Below are positions 46,271 through 55,426 of a stretch of DNA of 64,000 bases, one piece after another. Location: assembly GCF_013366925.1 (NCBI RefSeq), contig NZ_JAALDK010000002.1, forward strand, positions 558,001-622,000, written 5' to 3'. The notes under the pieces are model-generated. The model saw only the letters and a list, made by a program, of their open reading frames with translations, was not told where the DNA came from and made no database searches. Positions within the stretch are counted from its first letter, which is position 1. Every line of letters starts with the position of its first letter. The translations under genes were made by a program, and so were the position numbers. Origin of the DNA: Paraburkholderia youngii. GTDB taxonomy: Bacteria; Pseudomonadota; Gammaproteobacteria; Burkholderiales; Burkholderiaceae.

Positions 46271-47341
46271 TCAGAAGGTGTGGCGAATGCCCACGGTCAC
46301 GCCCGCCTGGTCCATGCCTGGCGCAATATCCACGCCCGTGCCGCGAATACCGACATTGGAAAACGAACGATTGGAGACATACGCCCCTTCCGCATACACG
46401 TCGGTGCGCTTGGACAGCGAGTAGTCGACGAGCAATGCCCCCATCGTCGGGCCGCCGTGCGGATTGCGAAACTGCGTGTGATAGACGCTGGCGGAAATGG
46501 AAAGCGGTGCATTCACCCTCCAGGTCACGCCGCCCCAGTAGAGCAGCGAACTCGGCGGCGCATCCGTATTGCGCGTGTTCAGCCAGCGCAGGCCAGCCAG
46601 CGTCGTAACCGGCCCGAAGTCGTACGAGAGGCCGAGCAGCGCGCGCTGCTGCGCGTTACTCTGGGTCGCGATCGAGGTGCCCTGCAACTGGTCGTACGTC
46701 AGGCCGATGCTGAACGGCCCGCGGTCATACAGCACCGCCGCGCTCATTTCGCGGCCCACTTTCGTTGCGCCGGGCACATTCCCACCGTTCGGAATCGTCG
46801 CGTCGAACCCAGTGCTATACAGTGCCGCGAATGTAACGCCGCCGAGATGCACGCCATAGCGCACCGAGTTGTCCGCGCGGTTCACGAACTGGCTGTCCAT
46901 GCTTTGCGCGGAGTAGCTGGGGTTGAACGTCAGCGCGTCGTACTTGTACATCAACTCGTAAAGCAGGTTCTGGTGACGTCCGAGCGTGAGCGTGCCGTAC
47001 GGCGTCGAGACGCCAACGAATGCCTTGCGGCCGAACAGCCGTCCGCTCTGACCCAGCGCGCCGGTGTTTACGTTGAAGCCGCCCTCCAGCGTAAACAGGG
47101 CCTTGTAGCCGCCGCCGAGATCCTCCGAGCCCTTGAGCCCCCAGCGCGATCCGGCGAGATTGCCCGACTGCTCGCGGATCACCGAGCCTGTCTGTTTGCC
47201 TTGGGTCACCCGGTTGACGTACTCGACGCCCGCATCGACGATGCCGTACAGCGTAACCGAACTCTGCGCATGGGCCGCCGTGCAGGCGAGCGTCAGCAAC
47301 CCGCCGCAGGCGAGCGGGAATGTGTGTCTCTTCATTTTCAT
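46271..47341 (-). CDS. Outer-membrane porin (Burkholderia type)
   Basis: 356 residues. The signal peptide ends in TAAHA-QSS. The mature N-terminus SSVTLYGIVDAGVEYVNRV and the C-terminal VGIRHTF with terminal Phe are typical of 16-strand Gram-negative porins of beta-proteobacteria. It probably lets phthalate cross the outer membrane, since it is downstream of the decarboxylase gene in the same direction. Two adjacent ATGs (47341 and 47335) are possible starts. Confidence 0.88.
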   Translation of the reverse strand: MKMKRHTFPLACGGLLTLACTAAHAQSSVTLYGIVDAGVEYVNRVTQGKQTGSVIREQSGNLAGSRWGLKGSEDLGGGYKALFTLEGGFNVNTGALGQSGRLFGRKAFVGVSTPYGTLTLGRHQNLLYELMYKYDALTFNPSYSAQSMDSQFVNRADNSVRYGVHLGGVTFAALYSTGFDATIPNGGNVPGATKVGREMSAAVLYDRGPFSIGLTYDQLQGTSIATQSNAQQRALLGLSYDFGPVTTLAGLRWLNTRNTDAPPSSLLYWGGVTWRVNAPLSISASVYHTQFRNPHGGPTMGALLVDYSLSKRTDVYAEGAYVSNRSFSNVGIRGTGVDIAPGMDQAGVTVGIRHTF

Positions 47342-47450
47342 CTCTATTCTGGATGACTGATTATTCTGGATGCGTTGTTGCCTTCCGCGCATCCATCGCG
47401 CACCCAGCACCTGCCGGATGCGCGACGGCGCGAACAACCGCCGCGAGGGA

Positions 47451-48443
47451 TCAGATCTTGAATCGCTCCAGGCTGGCCGGGTGGAACAGTTCGGCAGGCT
47501 CGAGGCGTCGGCTCGACAATCCCTCGGCGTGGTGCTGCGCGAGAAAGCGGTCGATCACGTGTTCATTGTTGGCGAATCCATACGACCAGAAGTCGTGCCC
47601 CATCAGACGCCGCGCATTGCGCAACTGGTCCTCGATGAACGGCAGCGTCACCTTGGTCGCCGAGGTGTCGCTCAAACGGGACAGCGCGACTTCCTTCGAT
47701 TGCTCGAACGCCTTCGCGATCGCACCGGGCAGCCACGGGTGCTGATCCGCGAGCGTCTTGCGAATGCCCAGGGTGTGCATGATCGGGAAAAGCTTCCTGC
47801 GCTCGTACCATTGGGCGGCGCTCTCTTGCGGATCATCGAAAAGGTACTTGACCCTCGGATGCCCACGGTCGAAGCACGACGGCGCGCGCGGTCCGATCAC
47901 GCCGTCAATCTCGCCATTGGCCAGCAGATTCGAGATCGTTTGTCCTTCTGGCGCGTTTTCCAGCACGACGCCTTCGGGAAGCTTCAGCGCAATCTTCTCA
48001 ACGCGCGTCGGATCCTCGTAGCCGCCCCGCACCCAGCGGATATCCGATGCTTTCACGCCGTATTCTTCTTCGAGAAAGAGCCGCACCCATACGTTGGCGG
48101 TCAGCTGATATTCCGGCACGCCGATGCGTTTGCCCTTCAGGTCTTCGGGCCGGTTGATCCCACGGTCTGAACGCACGTAGATCGAGCTGTGGCGGAATGC
48201 GCGCGACGGAAAAACCGGCACCGCGATGTAGGGCGACGTGCCCGCGGCCGTCTTCACCGAATAGCTGCTGAGCGACAGCTCACAAATGTCGTAATCCGCG
48301 TGCCGGAACGCACGAAAGAAGATTTCCTCCGGGTCCTGCAGCATGAACACGGGGTCGACACCGTCGATCTGCACGTCGCCGTCGATCAGCGGTCGCATCC
48401 GGTCATAGTTGCCCACCGCGATGGAAAGTTGAAGCTTGCTCAT
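47451..48443 (-). CDS. ophC: 4,5-Dihydroxyphthalate decarboxylase
   Basis: 330 residues with the periplasmic-binding-like fold of the Pht5/OphC family (LQLSIAVGNYDRMRPLIDGD; SRAFRHSSIYVRSDRGINRP; GKRIGVPEYQLTANVWVR), but with no signal peptide. It converts 4,5-dihydroxyphthalate to protocatechuate. AGGAG precedes the ATG. It lies 46 bases after the MFS gene, so it is in the same operon. Ring cleavage of protocatechuate is not encoded in the window. Confidence 0.87.
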   Translation of the reverse strand: MSKLQLSIAVGNYDRMRPLIDGDVQIDGVDPVFMLQDPEEIFFRAFRHADYDICELSLSSYSVKTAAGTSPYIAVPVFPSRAFRHSSIYVRSDRGINRPEDLKGKRIGVPEYQLTANVWVRLFLEEEYGVKASDIRWVRGGYEDPTRVEKIALKLPEGVVLENAPEGQTISNLLANGEIDGVIGPRAPSCFDRGHPRVKYLFDDPQESAAQWYERRKLFPIMHTLGIRKTLADQHPWLPGAIAKAFEQSKEVALSRLSDTSATKVTLPFIEDQLRNARRLMGHDFWSYGFANNEHVIDRFLAQHHAEGLSSRRLEPAELFHPASLERFKI

Positions 48444-48489
48444 TCCTGCTCCTGTCTGACTGTCAAAATGCTGGTCGTCGCGTGCATCG

Positions 48490-49836
48490 TCACGCGCCGC
48501 ATTGCTGTGCCTGCCGCTCGCGCGGCACGCCGAAGAAGACGGCGATGCCGCCGATGAAAACGAGCGCCGCGACCAGCAGGATGCCGGCCGAGAAGCTGCC
48601 GGTCGCGCTCTTCACCCAGCCGAGGACTATTGGTGCGAAGAAAGCGCCCACCTGACCGAGACTGCTGATCACGCCGATACCGCCGGCGGCCGCCGCGCCC
48701 TTCAGGTAGTTCGGCGGAATGGTCCAGATAATGGCTGCGGCCGCGAAATAGCTCACCGAAACGAGGCTCAGGCACGCGATGGCGGCAACCGAATTGTTCG
48801 TCAGAACCGTCAGGAGCACCGCGCCCGTGGCGCCCGCCGTCGTCGACAGCACGAAGTGCCAGCGACGCTCGAGCCGCAGGTCGGAGCTGCGTGCGATCAG
48901 CAGCATGGCGACCGCGCCGACGATATAAGGCAGCGCCGACAGGAAGCCGATGTGCAGCAGGTTCGAAACGCCTGACTGCTTGATGATCGTGGGCGTCCAG
49001 TAGTTGAGGATGGTTCCGCAGATGGGTACCGTGGCCCAGCCCGCAGCAATCACGTACACGCGCGGGTCGCGCAGCGCCGCGAGGAGCGTGCTCGGCGAGT
49101 TATGCGGCTTGCTGCGACCTTCCTCCTCGAGCGCGCCGATGACGATTCGTTTTTGATCCTCGGTCAGCCACCTCGCATCCTGCGGTCGGTCGATCAGGTA
49201 GAAGTAGGCAACGACACCGGCAATCACGGCCGGCAAGCCTTCAAGGAAGAACAGCCACTGCCAGTTGCGAAAACCCCAGACGTCCATGAAGTTTTGCAGG
49301 ATGAACCCAGAAAGCGGGCCGCCGATAATCCCCGCAACCGCGATCGCCAGCAGGAACCGCGATGTGATACGAGCGCGGCGCTTCGCCGGATACCAGTACG
49401 ACAGATAAAGGATGATGCCGGGCCAAAAGCCCGCTTCGGCCGCGCCGAGGAGCGTGCGCGCGAGATAGAACTGCCACGGAGCGGTCATGAAAGCCATGGC
49501 AGTGGAGATGCCGCCCCACAGCAGCATGATCCGGGTGACGGTCTTGCGGGCGCCAATGCGCCGCAACAGCAGCGTGCTCGGCACTTCGAGCAGGATGTAG
49601 CCGATAAAGAACAGACTCACGCCGAGCCCGTACGCCGCGTCGCTCAAACCGAGATCGTGCTTCAGTTGTAGCTGCGCGAAGCTGACGTTGACGCGATCGA
49701 GATAGTTGAGGACCCAGCACAGGAAAAGAAAGCTCATGAGCCGCAGCGTGATCTTGCGGTATGTCGCCTCCTCCGCCGCCGAATCGGCTATGGCAGACAG
49801 GGATAGGTCCCCTGAGTGCAACGTTGAATGTGCCAT
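48490..49836 (-). CDS. ophD: Phthalate MFS transporter
   Basis: 448 residues, about 12 transmembrane segments, ACS family ([40 protein letters not shown]). The phthalate permease OphD belongs to this family. It is the first gene of the leftward operon of permease, decarboxylase and porin, and a perfect operator dyad lies 37 bases before its start. CGGAGAG precedes the ATG. Confidence 0.85.
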   Translation of the reverse strand: MAHSTLHSGDLSLSAIADSAAEEATYRKITLRLMSFLFLCWVLNYLDRVNVSFAQLQLKHDLGLSDAAYGLGVSLFFIGYILLEVPSTLLLRRIGARKTVTRIMLLWGGISTAMAFMTAPWQFYLARTLLGAAEAGFWPGIILYLSYWYPAKRRARITSRFLLAIAVAGIIGGPLSGFILQNFMDVWGFRNWQWLFFLEGLPAVIAGVVAYFYLIDRPQDARWLTEDQKRIVIGALEEEGRSKPHNSPSTLLAALRDPRVYVIAAGWATVPICGTILNYWTPTIIKQSGVSNLLHIGFLSALPYIVGAVAMLLIARSSDLRLERRWHFVLSTTAGATGAVLLTVLTNNSVAAIACLSLVSVSYFAAAAIIWTIPPNYLKGAAAAGGIGVISSLGQVGAFFAPIVLGWVKSATGSFSAGILLVAALVFIGGIAVFFGVPRERQAQQCGA

Positions 49837-49872
49837 GACTGAATCTCTCCGAATTTCTTTCTGGATAGTTTG

Positions 49873-49886
49873 ATTAGAGCTCTAAT
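49873..49886 (-). promoter_or_regulatory. Phthalate-locus operator before the MFS gene
   Basis: ATTAGAGCTCTAAT is a perfect 14-bp palindrome and the best copy of the shared dyad. It lies in the 211-base divergent region between the transporter and reductase genes. Confidence 0.72.
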
Positions 49887-49975
49887 ATTCAGGTTACGGC
49901 GGCTTTATGTCGCTGACAAGCACGGGTTTATACCGAGAGCAACACCGCTAAAAATCGTACTCCTTGACTTGCATC

Positions 49976-49989
49976 ATTAGAGATCTAGC
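49976..49989 (+). promoter_or_regulatory. Phthalate-locus operator before the reductase gene
   Basis: ATTAGAGATCTAGC, two mismatches from the shared dyad. It starts seven bases after TTGACT (49964-49969), a good -35 element, so it would overlap the promoter of the reductase gene. Confidence 0.58.
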
Positions 49990-50047
49990 AATAAGATGCG
50001 TCCATGTTGATGCAACGCAAGACTGGACTGGTCAGAAGGAGACAGAC

Positions 50048-51016
50048 ATGACGCCCCCACTCGAAGACGGTTTTCTTCGACTGAAGATTGCCGGCAAGGA
50101 GAAGATCGCCCGTGACATCTGGCGCTTTGAACTGACCGACCCGCAAGGCGCGCCGCTGCCGGCGTTCGAGGCGGGCGCGAACTTGACCGTCGTGGTGCCC
50201 AACGGTTCGCGACGCAGTTATTCGCTGTGCAATGACTCGCAGGAGCGTCATCGCTACGTCATCGCGGTCAAGCGCGACAGCAACGGACGCGGCGGTTCGA
50301 TGAGCTTCATCGACGATACGGCCGAGGGCGACGCCGTGGACGTCTCCTTGCCCCGCAACGAGTTTCCCCTCGATGAGCGCGCCAAGTCATTCGTTCTCGT
50401 CGCGGGCGGCATCGGTATCACGCCTATGTTGTCGATGGCGCGGCAGTTGCGGGCGGAAGGCCTGCGCTCGTTCAAGCTGTACTACCTCGCCCGCGATCCG
50501 GAAGGCACGGCGTTCTTCGATGAACTGACCAGCGACGAATGGCGTTCTGACGTGAAGATTCATCACGATTACGGAGACCCGTCGAAAGCATTCGACTTCT
50601 GGCCCGTATTCGAGCGGTCGAAGTCGGCACAACACGTGTACTGCTGCGGCCCGCAGGCGCTGATGGACACCGTGCGGGACATGACCGGCCACTGGCCGTC
50701 GGGCACGGTGCACTTCGAGAGCTTCGGCGCAAGCAATGCGAATGCGCGCGAAAGCGCGCCGTTCACCGTGCGGCTATCGCGCAGCGGCACTTCGTTCGAC
50801 ATTCCGGCCGATCGCTCGATCCTCGAGGTGCTGCGCGACGCCAACGTGCGCGTGCCGAGTTCGTGCGAAAGCGGCACCTGCGGCTCGTGCAAGACAGCGT
50901 TGTGCTCAGGAGAGGCGGATCATCGGGACATGGTGCTGCGCGACGACGAGAAAGATACGCAGATCATGGTATGCGTGTCGCGAGCGAAATCCGCGGAGCT
51001 GGTTCTGGATCTTTGA
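50048..51016 (+). CDS. ophA1: Phthalate dioxygenase reductase
   Basis: 322 residues, the length of Pdr from B. cepacia. The FMN domain has RRSYSLCNDSQERHRYVIAV, the NAD domain LVAGGIGITPMLSMARQL and YCCGPQALMDTV, and the C-terminal 2Fe-2S domain CESGTCGSCKTALC with a distal Cys in IMVCVSRA. It transfers electrons from NADH to the oxygenase. AAGGAG precedes the ATG. As in known Burkholderia loci, it is encoded apart from the oxygenase subunit. Confidence 0.9.
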   Translation: MTPPLEDGFLRLKIAGKEKIARDIWRFELTDPQGAPLPAFEAGANLTVVVPNGSRRSYSLCNDSQERHRYVIAVKRDSNGRGGSMSFIDDTAEGDAVDVSLPRNEFPLDERAKSFVLVAGGIGITPMLSMARQLRAEGLRSFKLYYLARDPEGTAFFDELTSDEWRSDVKIHHDYGDPSKAFDFWPVFERSKSAQHVYCCGPQALMDTVRDMTGHWPSGTVHFESFGASNANARESAPFTVRLSRSGTSFDIPADRSILEVLRDANVRVPSSCESGTCGSCKTALCSGEADHRDMVLRDDEKDTQIMVCVSRAKSAELVLDL

Positions 51017-51162
51017 ATATTGCCCGTTCCGCGTGCTGGCCCTGATTCAGGAAATCCTGACGGCCGAAATCAGCGCTTCCTGAGACGACATTCCGCCCGC
51101 GCCGATTGGACGCACGCGCCGATCTCCATAGCATCGACTCATCGGATATCGAAGGGAAAATC

Positions 51163-51408
51163 ATGGCGGGCAACAGGTCACTGCGTTCCGAGGTCGAAAA
51201 ACTCGTTGGCCCGACGCGAGGCCGCGGAGCGTGCGTGCGTCTGCTCGACCGCTGCCGCTCGGGCGGCACATGCCGCGTGTGCATCCAGATCGATCGGCCG
51301 TCCGGAACGTTTTCACTCTTCTTCTTTCGCCATGCCGACGGCACATGGCACGTGTTCCCGCCGGGCCTGCGCCGTCCGGAAATGGGGATAGGCCGCCTGG
51401 CTGCCTGA
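51163..51408 (+). CDS. Hypothetical small protein
   Basis: 81 residues. The middle part (CVRLLDRCRSGGTCRVCIQI) has four cysteines, and the rest reads as a compact beta-rich fold (TFSLFFFRHADGTWHVFPPG). It has no family I recognise. AGGG lies before the ATG. It is downstream of ophA1 and followed closely by another small ORF. Confidence 0.5.
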   Translation: MAGNRSLRSEVEKLVGPTRGRGACVRLLDRCRSGGTCRVCIQIDRPSGTFSLFFFRHADGTWHVFPPGLRRPEMGIGRLAA

Positions 51409-51422
51409 TCGTTCATCAATCG

Positions 51423-51677
51423 ATGAAACGTCACATCGTCGGGCGCTATCGCGGATTCGTTATCGAAGCGCACATGGAGCCACGCACGGCCCGTTTGTCC
51501 GATGGAATCGCGCTGACCTATCGCGTCACGTGGTCGTTACGCAGAAGGACACGAAAACAACACGTCACCGGTGACTTCGCCGATCCCGTTACATACGAGT
51601 CGGAGAGCGTTGCCCTCGCGAACATCGACCGCGAGGCGCGCGCTCGTATCGATGCGATGTTGGCGAATCACGCCTAG
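51423..51677 (+). CDS. Hypothetical small protein
   Basis: 84 residues, MKRHIVGRYRGFVIEAHMEP with basic centre and an acidic, alanine-rich C-terminus. Resembles short uncharacterised Burkholderia proteins; I assign no function. No clear Shine-Dalgarno sequence is seen. It begins 14 bases after the previous small gene, so the two may be co-translated. Confidence 0.5.
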   Translation: MKRHIVGRYRGFVIEAHMEPRTARLSDGIALTYRVTWSLRRRTRKQHVTGDFADPVTYESESVALANIDREARARIDAMLANHA

Positions 51678-51690
51678 CACACGCTAACCG

Positions 51691-52812
51691 CTACCCCGCG
51701 TTCTGCAGATCCGCGATCGTCGCCGCCAGGAAGCGCGCCGCCTCGCCGCCTGTTACGACGCGATGATCGAACGTCAGGCTGAGCGGCAAGATCCGGTGCA
51801 CGGCAGGCGCGCCGTCTGCCGCGACGACCTGTTCGTGGATGCGCCCCGCGCCGAGGATCGCGACGGTGGGCGGCACGACGATGGGCGCCGCGTACTTCCC
51901 CGAAATCATCCCGAAGTTCGACAGCGTGATCGTGTTGCCGCGCATTTCTTCCGGCGGAATCTTGCGCGCGCGGATATCGGCGCGCATCCGGTCGAGACCG
52001 CCGCGCAGATCCGCCGCATCGCGATGCGCGACGTCGCGCAGCACCGGCACGAAAAGCCCATCGGGCAGATCGACGGCAATGCCGAGATCGATCTTCTCAA
52101 GTACGTGGCGTCGCCCCGTATGTCCGTCGAACCATGCGTTCAGTGCCGGCTCGGCGCGGCAGCCCGCGACCAGCGCGCGGATCAGGCGGATCGTCACATC
52201 GGTGTGCGGCGGCCACGCGTGAATGTCGGCATCGTCGATCACGGTCGCGGCGGCCACTTCGCTTTGCGCTCGCGCCATGTTGTGCGCCATCGCACGCCGC
52301 ACGCCGCGCAGCACTTCGGCCGGACCGACTTCGCCAAGTATCTTCGCGACGCGCTGTACGTCTGCCGCCGTGATGACGCCTTCCGGGCCGGACGGCGTCA
52401 CCATCGAAAGATCGACATCCAGCTTGCGCGCCAGCGCGCGCGCCGCGGGAATCGCCTTGATCACACCGCCGCCCGCGCTGACGCCACCGCCCGTGCCAGG
52501 CGACGCAGGCGCGTCCTGCACGACATGCTGGCCAACTTCCATATGGCCGACGACAGTGCCCGCGTCTGCATCATCGGCCTCGCCCTCGAACGCGACGAGC
52601 GGCGCGCCCAGATGCACGATATCGCCCGTCCGTCCGAACAGCTTCGTGATGCGGCCGGATTGCGGCGACGGAATCTCGACGATCGCCTTCGCCGTTTCGA
52701 CCGACAGCAACGGTTGATCCGCCCGCACTTCATCGCCGTCGCTCACATGCCATTCGACGATTTCCGCTTCCTGCAAGCCTTCGCCGAGGTCCGGCAGTTT
52801 GAAGATTTTCAT
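51691..52812 (-). CDS. 2-Oxoacid dehydrogenase E2 (dihydrolipoamide acyltransferase)
   Basis: 373 residues. A single lipoyl domain (lipoyl Lys in SVETAKAIVEIPSP, about residue 42), a peripheral-subunit-binding domain near residues 118-155 (IPAARALARKLDVDLSMV), and the acyltransferase domain. The catalytic motif reads DHRVVTGG, so the Asp of the usual HRxxDG is Thr, as I recall for one E2 subgroup. With E1 subunits it would make acyl-CoA from pyruvate, acetoin or a branched-chain oxoacid; the substrate is not clear. The E1beta gene ends four bases before its start. Confidence 0.86.
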   Translation of the reverse strand: MKIFKLPDLGEGLQEAEIVEWHVSDGDEVRADQPLLSVETAKAIVEIPSPQSGRITKLFGRTGDIVHLGAPLVAFEGEADDADAGTVVGHMEVGQHVVQDAPASPGTGGGVSAGGGVIKAIPAARALARKLDVDLSMVTPSGPEGVITAADVQRVAKILGEVGPAEVLRGVRRAMAHNMARAQSEVAAATVIDDADIHAWPPHTDVTIRLIRALVAGCRAEPALNAWFDGHTGRRHVLEKIDLGIAVDLPDGLFVPVLRDVAHRDAADLRGGLDRMRADIRARKIPPEEMRGNTITLSNFGMISGKYAAPIVVPPTVAILGAGRIHEQVVAADGAPAVHRILPLSLTFDHRVVTGGEAARFLAATIADLQNAG

Positions 52813-52816
52813 GGCT

Positions 52817-53797
52817 TTACGACGCCTCCATAGCTTGCCGCACCGCGGCGACGATGCGCGAGGCACCAGGCATGTATTGATTCTCGAGCCGGTACAGCGG
52901 CACCACGACGTCGTAGCCGGTCACGCGCTGCACAGGCGCGAGCAGCGAATAAAGTCCGCGCTCGGCGATATTGGCGGCGATCTCCGCGCCGATGCCGCCC
53001 GTGCGCGAACCCTCGTGCACGATCACGCAGCGACCCGTCTTCGCGACCGAGGCCAGGATCGTGTTCATGTCGATCGGCTTGAGCGTCGCGACGTCGATCA
53101 CTTCGGCCATCACGCCTTCCTGCGCGAGCAGATCGGCGGCGCCCAGTGCGTCCTGCACGGCACCGCCCCAGCACACCAGCGTCACATCCGAGCCGTCGCG
53201 CAGCGTAAAGCAGGTGTCGAGCGGCAGGCCTTCGCCGTTGTCTTCCACTGTCTGCCGGAACAGCCGATACAGGCGCGTCGGCTCGAAGAAGATCACCGGA
53301 TCGGGATCGCGAATCGCGGCCAGCAACAGCCCGTACGCGCGCGCCGGCGACGAAGGCGTGACAACGCGCAAGCCGGGAATGTGCGCGAACAGCGCTTCGG
53401 GGTTTTCGGAGTGATGTTCGGGTGCATGGATGCCTGCGCCGCACGGCGTGCGGATCACGAGCGGACAGGTGAGGCGTCCGCGGGTCCGATGCCGCAGACG
53501 GGACGCATGATTGAGCACGTGATCGATCGCCGGATACAGAAACCCGCTGAACTGGATCTCGGCAACGGGCTTCAGTCCCATCGCCGCCATGCCGATCGCG
53601 GTGCCCGCGATCGCTGCCTCGGCGAGCGGCGTGTCGAGCACGCGTTGCGTGCCGAAGCGTGCCTGCAGGCCGACCGTCGCGCGAAACACGCCGCCGTTCA
53701 CGCCGATGTCCTCGCCGAGCAGCACGACGGCGGGATCGTGCTCGAGTTCGTACGCGAGCGCCAGATTGAGCGCATCGATCATGTTCAGATCAGCCAT
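52817..53797 (-). CDS. 2-Oxoacid dehydrogenase E1 beta subunit
   Basis: 326 residues, transketolase-like fold (LGEDIGVNGGVFRATVGLQA; GIHAPEHHSENPEALFAHIP; DVATLKPIDMNTI). It pairs with the alpha subunit to decarboxylate a 2-oxoacid with ThDP. The start at MADLNMID has GGAGG eight bases upstream and overlaps the alpha gene by eight bases. Confidence 0.9.
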   Translation of the reverse strand: MADLNMIDALNLALAYELEHDPAVVLLGEDIGVNGGVFRATVGLQARFGTQRVLDTPLAEAAIAGTAIGMAAMGLKPVAEIQFSGFLYPAIDHVLNHASRLRHRTRGRLTCPLVIRTPCGAGIHAPEHHSENPEALFAHIPGLRVVTPSSPARAYGLLLAAIRDPDPVIFFEPTRLYRLFRQTVEDNGEGLPLDTCFTLRDGSDVTLVCWGGAVQDALGAADLLAQEGVMAEVIDVATLKPIDMNTILASVAKTGRCVIVHEGSRTGGIGAEIAANIAERGLYSLLAPVQRVTGYDVVVPLYRLENQYMPGASRIVAAVRQAMEAS

Positions 53798-54905
53798 GGC
53801 CGGTGCCTCCGTTCTGACCATGCCGACCATTGCCCGCGATCGGCGCGAATCGCTGCGCGCTTTCCAGTTGCTCACGCATGGCATGCGGCAGCGTCTCGTA
53901 CAGGTGATCGAACATCGCGGAAGTATCGGGGGGCGGCACAGCCAGATACGCCTCGACGGCTGCCTCGACCTGCGCGTGACACGCCCGGCCGAGTTGCTCG
54001 TCCTGCGCTTTGTCCCAGAAGTTCATCCGCATCAGATACTTGCGCAAACGCAGCAGCGGCTCTTGTTCCCATTGCTTCTGAATCTCATCCGAGTCGCGAT
54101 AGCGCGTTGCATCGTCGGCCGTCGTGTGATCGCCGAGTCGATAGCTGAGCGCTTCGATCAGCGTCGGGCCGTCGCCTCGGCGCGCTTTCGCGAGTGCCGC
54201 ATGCATCACGTGATGCACGGCGATCACGTCGTTGCCGTCGACCTGCAAGCCGTCGATGCCCGCCGCGATTGCCTTCTGCGCGAGCGTCTGCGCCGCGCTC
54301 TGCGTGCTGCGCGGCACCGAGATCGCCCACTGGTTGTTGTTGATGACGAGCACGAGCGGGGCCTGCCAGACGCCCGCCATGTTCATCGCTTCGTAGAAGT
54401 CGCCCTTCGATGTGCTGCCATCGCCGCAGATCGTCACGGCGACGCGCGGCTCGCCGCGCAGCTTGAACGCGTAGGCCGCGCCGGCGGCATGACACACCTG
54501 GGTGCCGATAGGAACGCAATTTGGAAAGTCGAGCCGCGGCACGCTGAAGTCGCTGCCGCGTTCGTCACCGCCCCAATACAAGAGACTTTCCGTCATCGTG
54601 ACGCCGCGCAGCAATTGCGCCGCATGATCGCGATATGAAGGGAACAGCACGTCATCGGCCTGCATCGCGCTCGCGACGCCCACCCCGATCGCCTCCTGCC
54701 CCACCGACGATGCAAAGGTGCCGAGCTTGCCAGTGCGCTGCAGCGCGACCGCTTTGGTATCGAATGCGCGGGTCAGCACCATCGCGCGATAGAGAGAAAT
54801 CAGCGCCTCGGGTTCCCGCGCAAAGGCCGGCAATGGCTGCACGGGCTCGCTTTCGGGCCCGAGATATCGCGTATACCCGATGTGAAAACTGGCAGTCGTG
54901 GTCAT
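53790..54905 (-). CDS. 2-Oxoacid dehydrogenase E1 alpha subunit
   Basis: 371 residues. The ThDP/Mg motif is GDGSTSKGDFYEAMNMAG with INNNQWAI, and the phosphorylation-loop region is YRLGDHTTADDATRYR. It resembles the alpha subunits of alternative pyruvate or branched-chain dehydrogenases in pseudomonads and Burkholderia. It is first in the E1alpha-E1beta-E2 operon. The E3 (lpd) gene is missing from the cluster, so a shared E3 must serve it. Confidence 0.9.
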   Translation of the reverse strand: MTTTASFHIGYTRYLGPESEPVQPLPAFAREPEALISLYRAMVLTRAFDTKAVALQRTGKLGTFASSVGQEAIGVGVASAMQADDVLFPSYRDHAAQLLRGVTMTESLLYWGGDERGSDFSVPRLDFPNCVPIGTQVCHAAGAAYAFKLRGEPRVAVTICGDGSTSKGDFYEAMNMAGVWQAPLVLVINNNQWAISVPRSTQSAAQTLAQKAIAAGIDGLQVDGNDVIAVHHVMHAALAKARRGDGPTLIEALSYRLGDHTTADDATRYRDSDEIQKQWEQEPLLRLRKYLMRMNFWDKAQDEQLGRACHAQVEAAVEAYLAVPPPDTSAMFDHLYETLPHAMREQLESAQRFAPIAGNGRHGQNGGTGHG

Positions 54906-55078
54906 GACCGCCCTCCCTATTCTTCCGATGTCGAACGCGTGCAGGAGATCACGTGCACAACCCGTGCCTGTAGGCGCGGAAGTGCGGGCGCCCTGAACGG
55001 CGGTTCGGGCGGCTTATCGTTTGACAGGGAAAGCGGGGATAAGGTGCGAAATTTTCTGCTGCGGCGGACAGTTTCGGC

Positions 55079-55426
55079 TTACTTTGCGACGCTATCCAGC
55101 GCGGTGGCGCGAATGAGCCGTGTCTCCTGGGCCGTGATCAGATGGCCCGATGCCTTCAGATAGGCGGGGAAGTCCGGGTGCGTATCGCGTGCCAGGCACC
55201 GTCGTTCGTAGTCGGCCAGATCGTCATACCCCCACAGGTGGGTGAACTGGTTCTGCGGCCCGACCATGCTCGTCCAAAAGCCGAGCGGATGTCCAAGCGT
55301 CTCGAGCAGGATTGGCATCGCGAGCCTGTCGAACACGTCGAGAAACTCGGGCATCTTGCGTAGCGCGATCGTGTAGACCCGGAAATCCAACAGGGGCTTT
55401 GCCAGATACATGGAGCGTGTATTCAT
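55079..55426 (-). CDS. NIPSNAP-family protein
   Basis: 115 residues with the NIPSNAP/ferredoxin-like pattern: DFRVYTIALRKMPEFLDVFD at the start and FTHLWGYDDLADYERRCLAR in the middle. These small proteins often accompany degradation genes; their biochemical role is unclear. GAGGAGG precedes the ATG, which overlaps the stop of the flavoprotein gene in an ATGA, so the two are translationally coupled. Confidence 0.8.
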   Translation of the reverse strand: MNTRSMYLAKPLLDFRVYTIALRKMPEFLDVFDRLAMPILLETLGHPLGFWTSMVGPQNQFTHLWGYDDLADYERRCLARDTHPDFPAYLKASGHLITAQETRLIRATALDSVAK

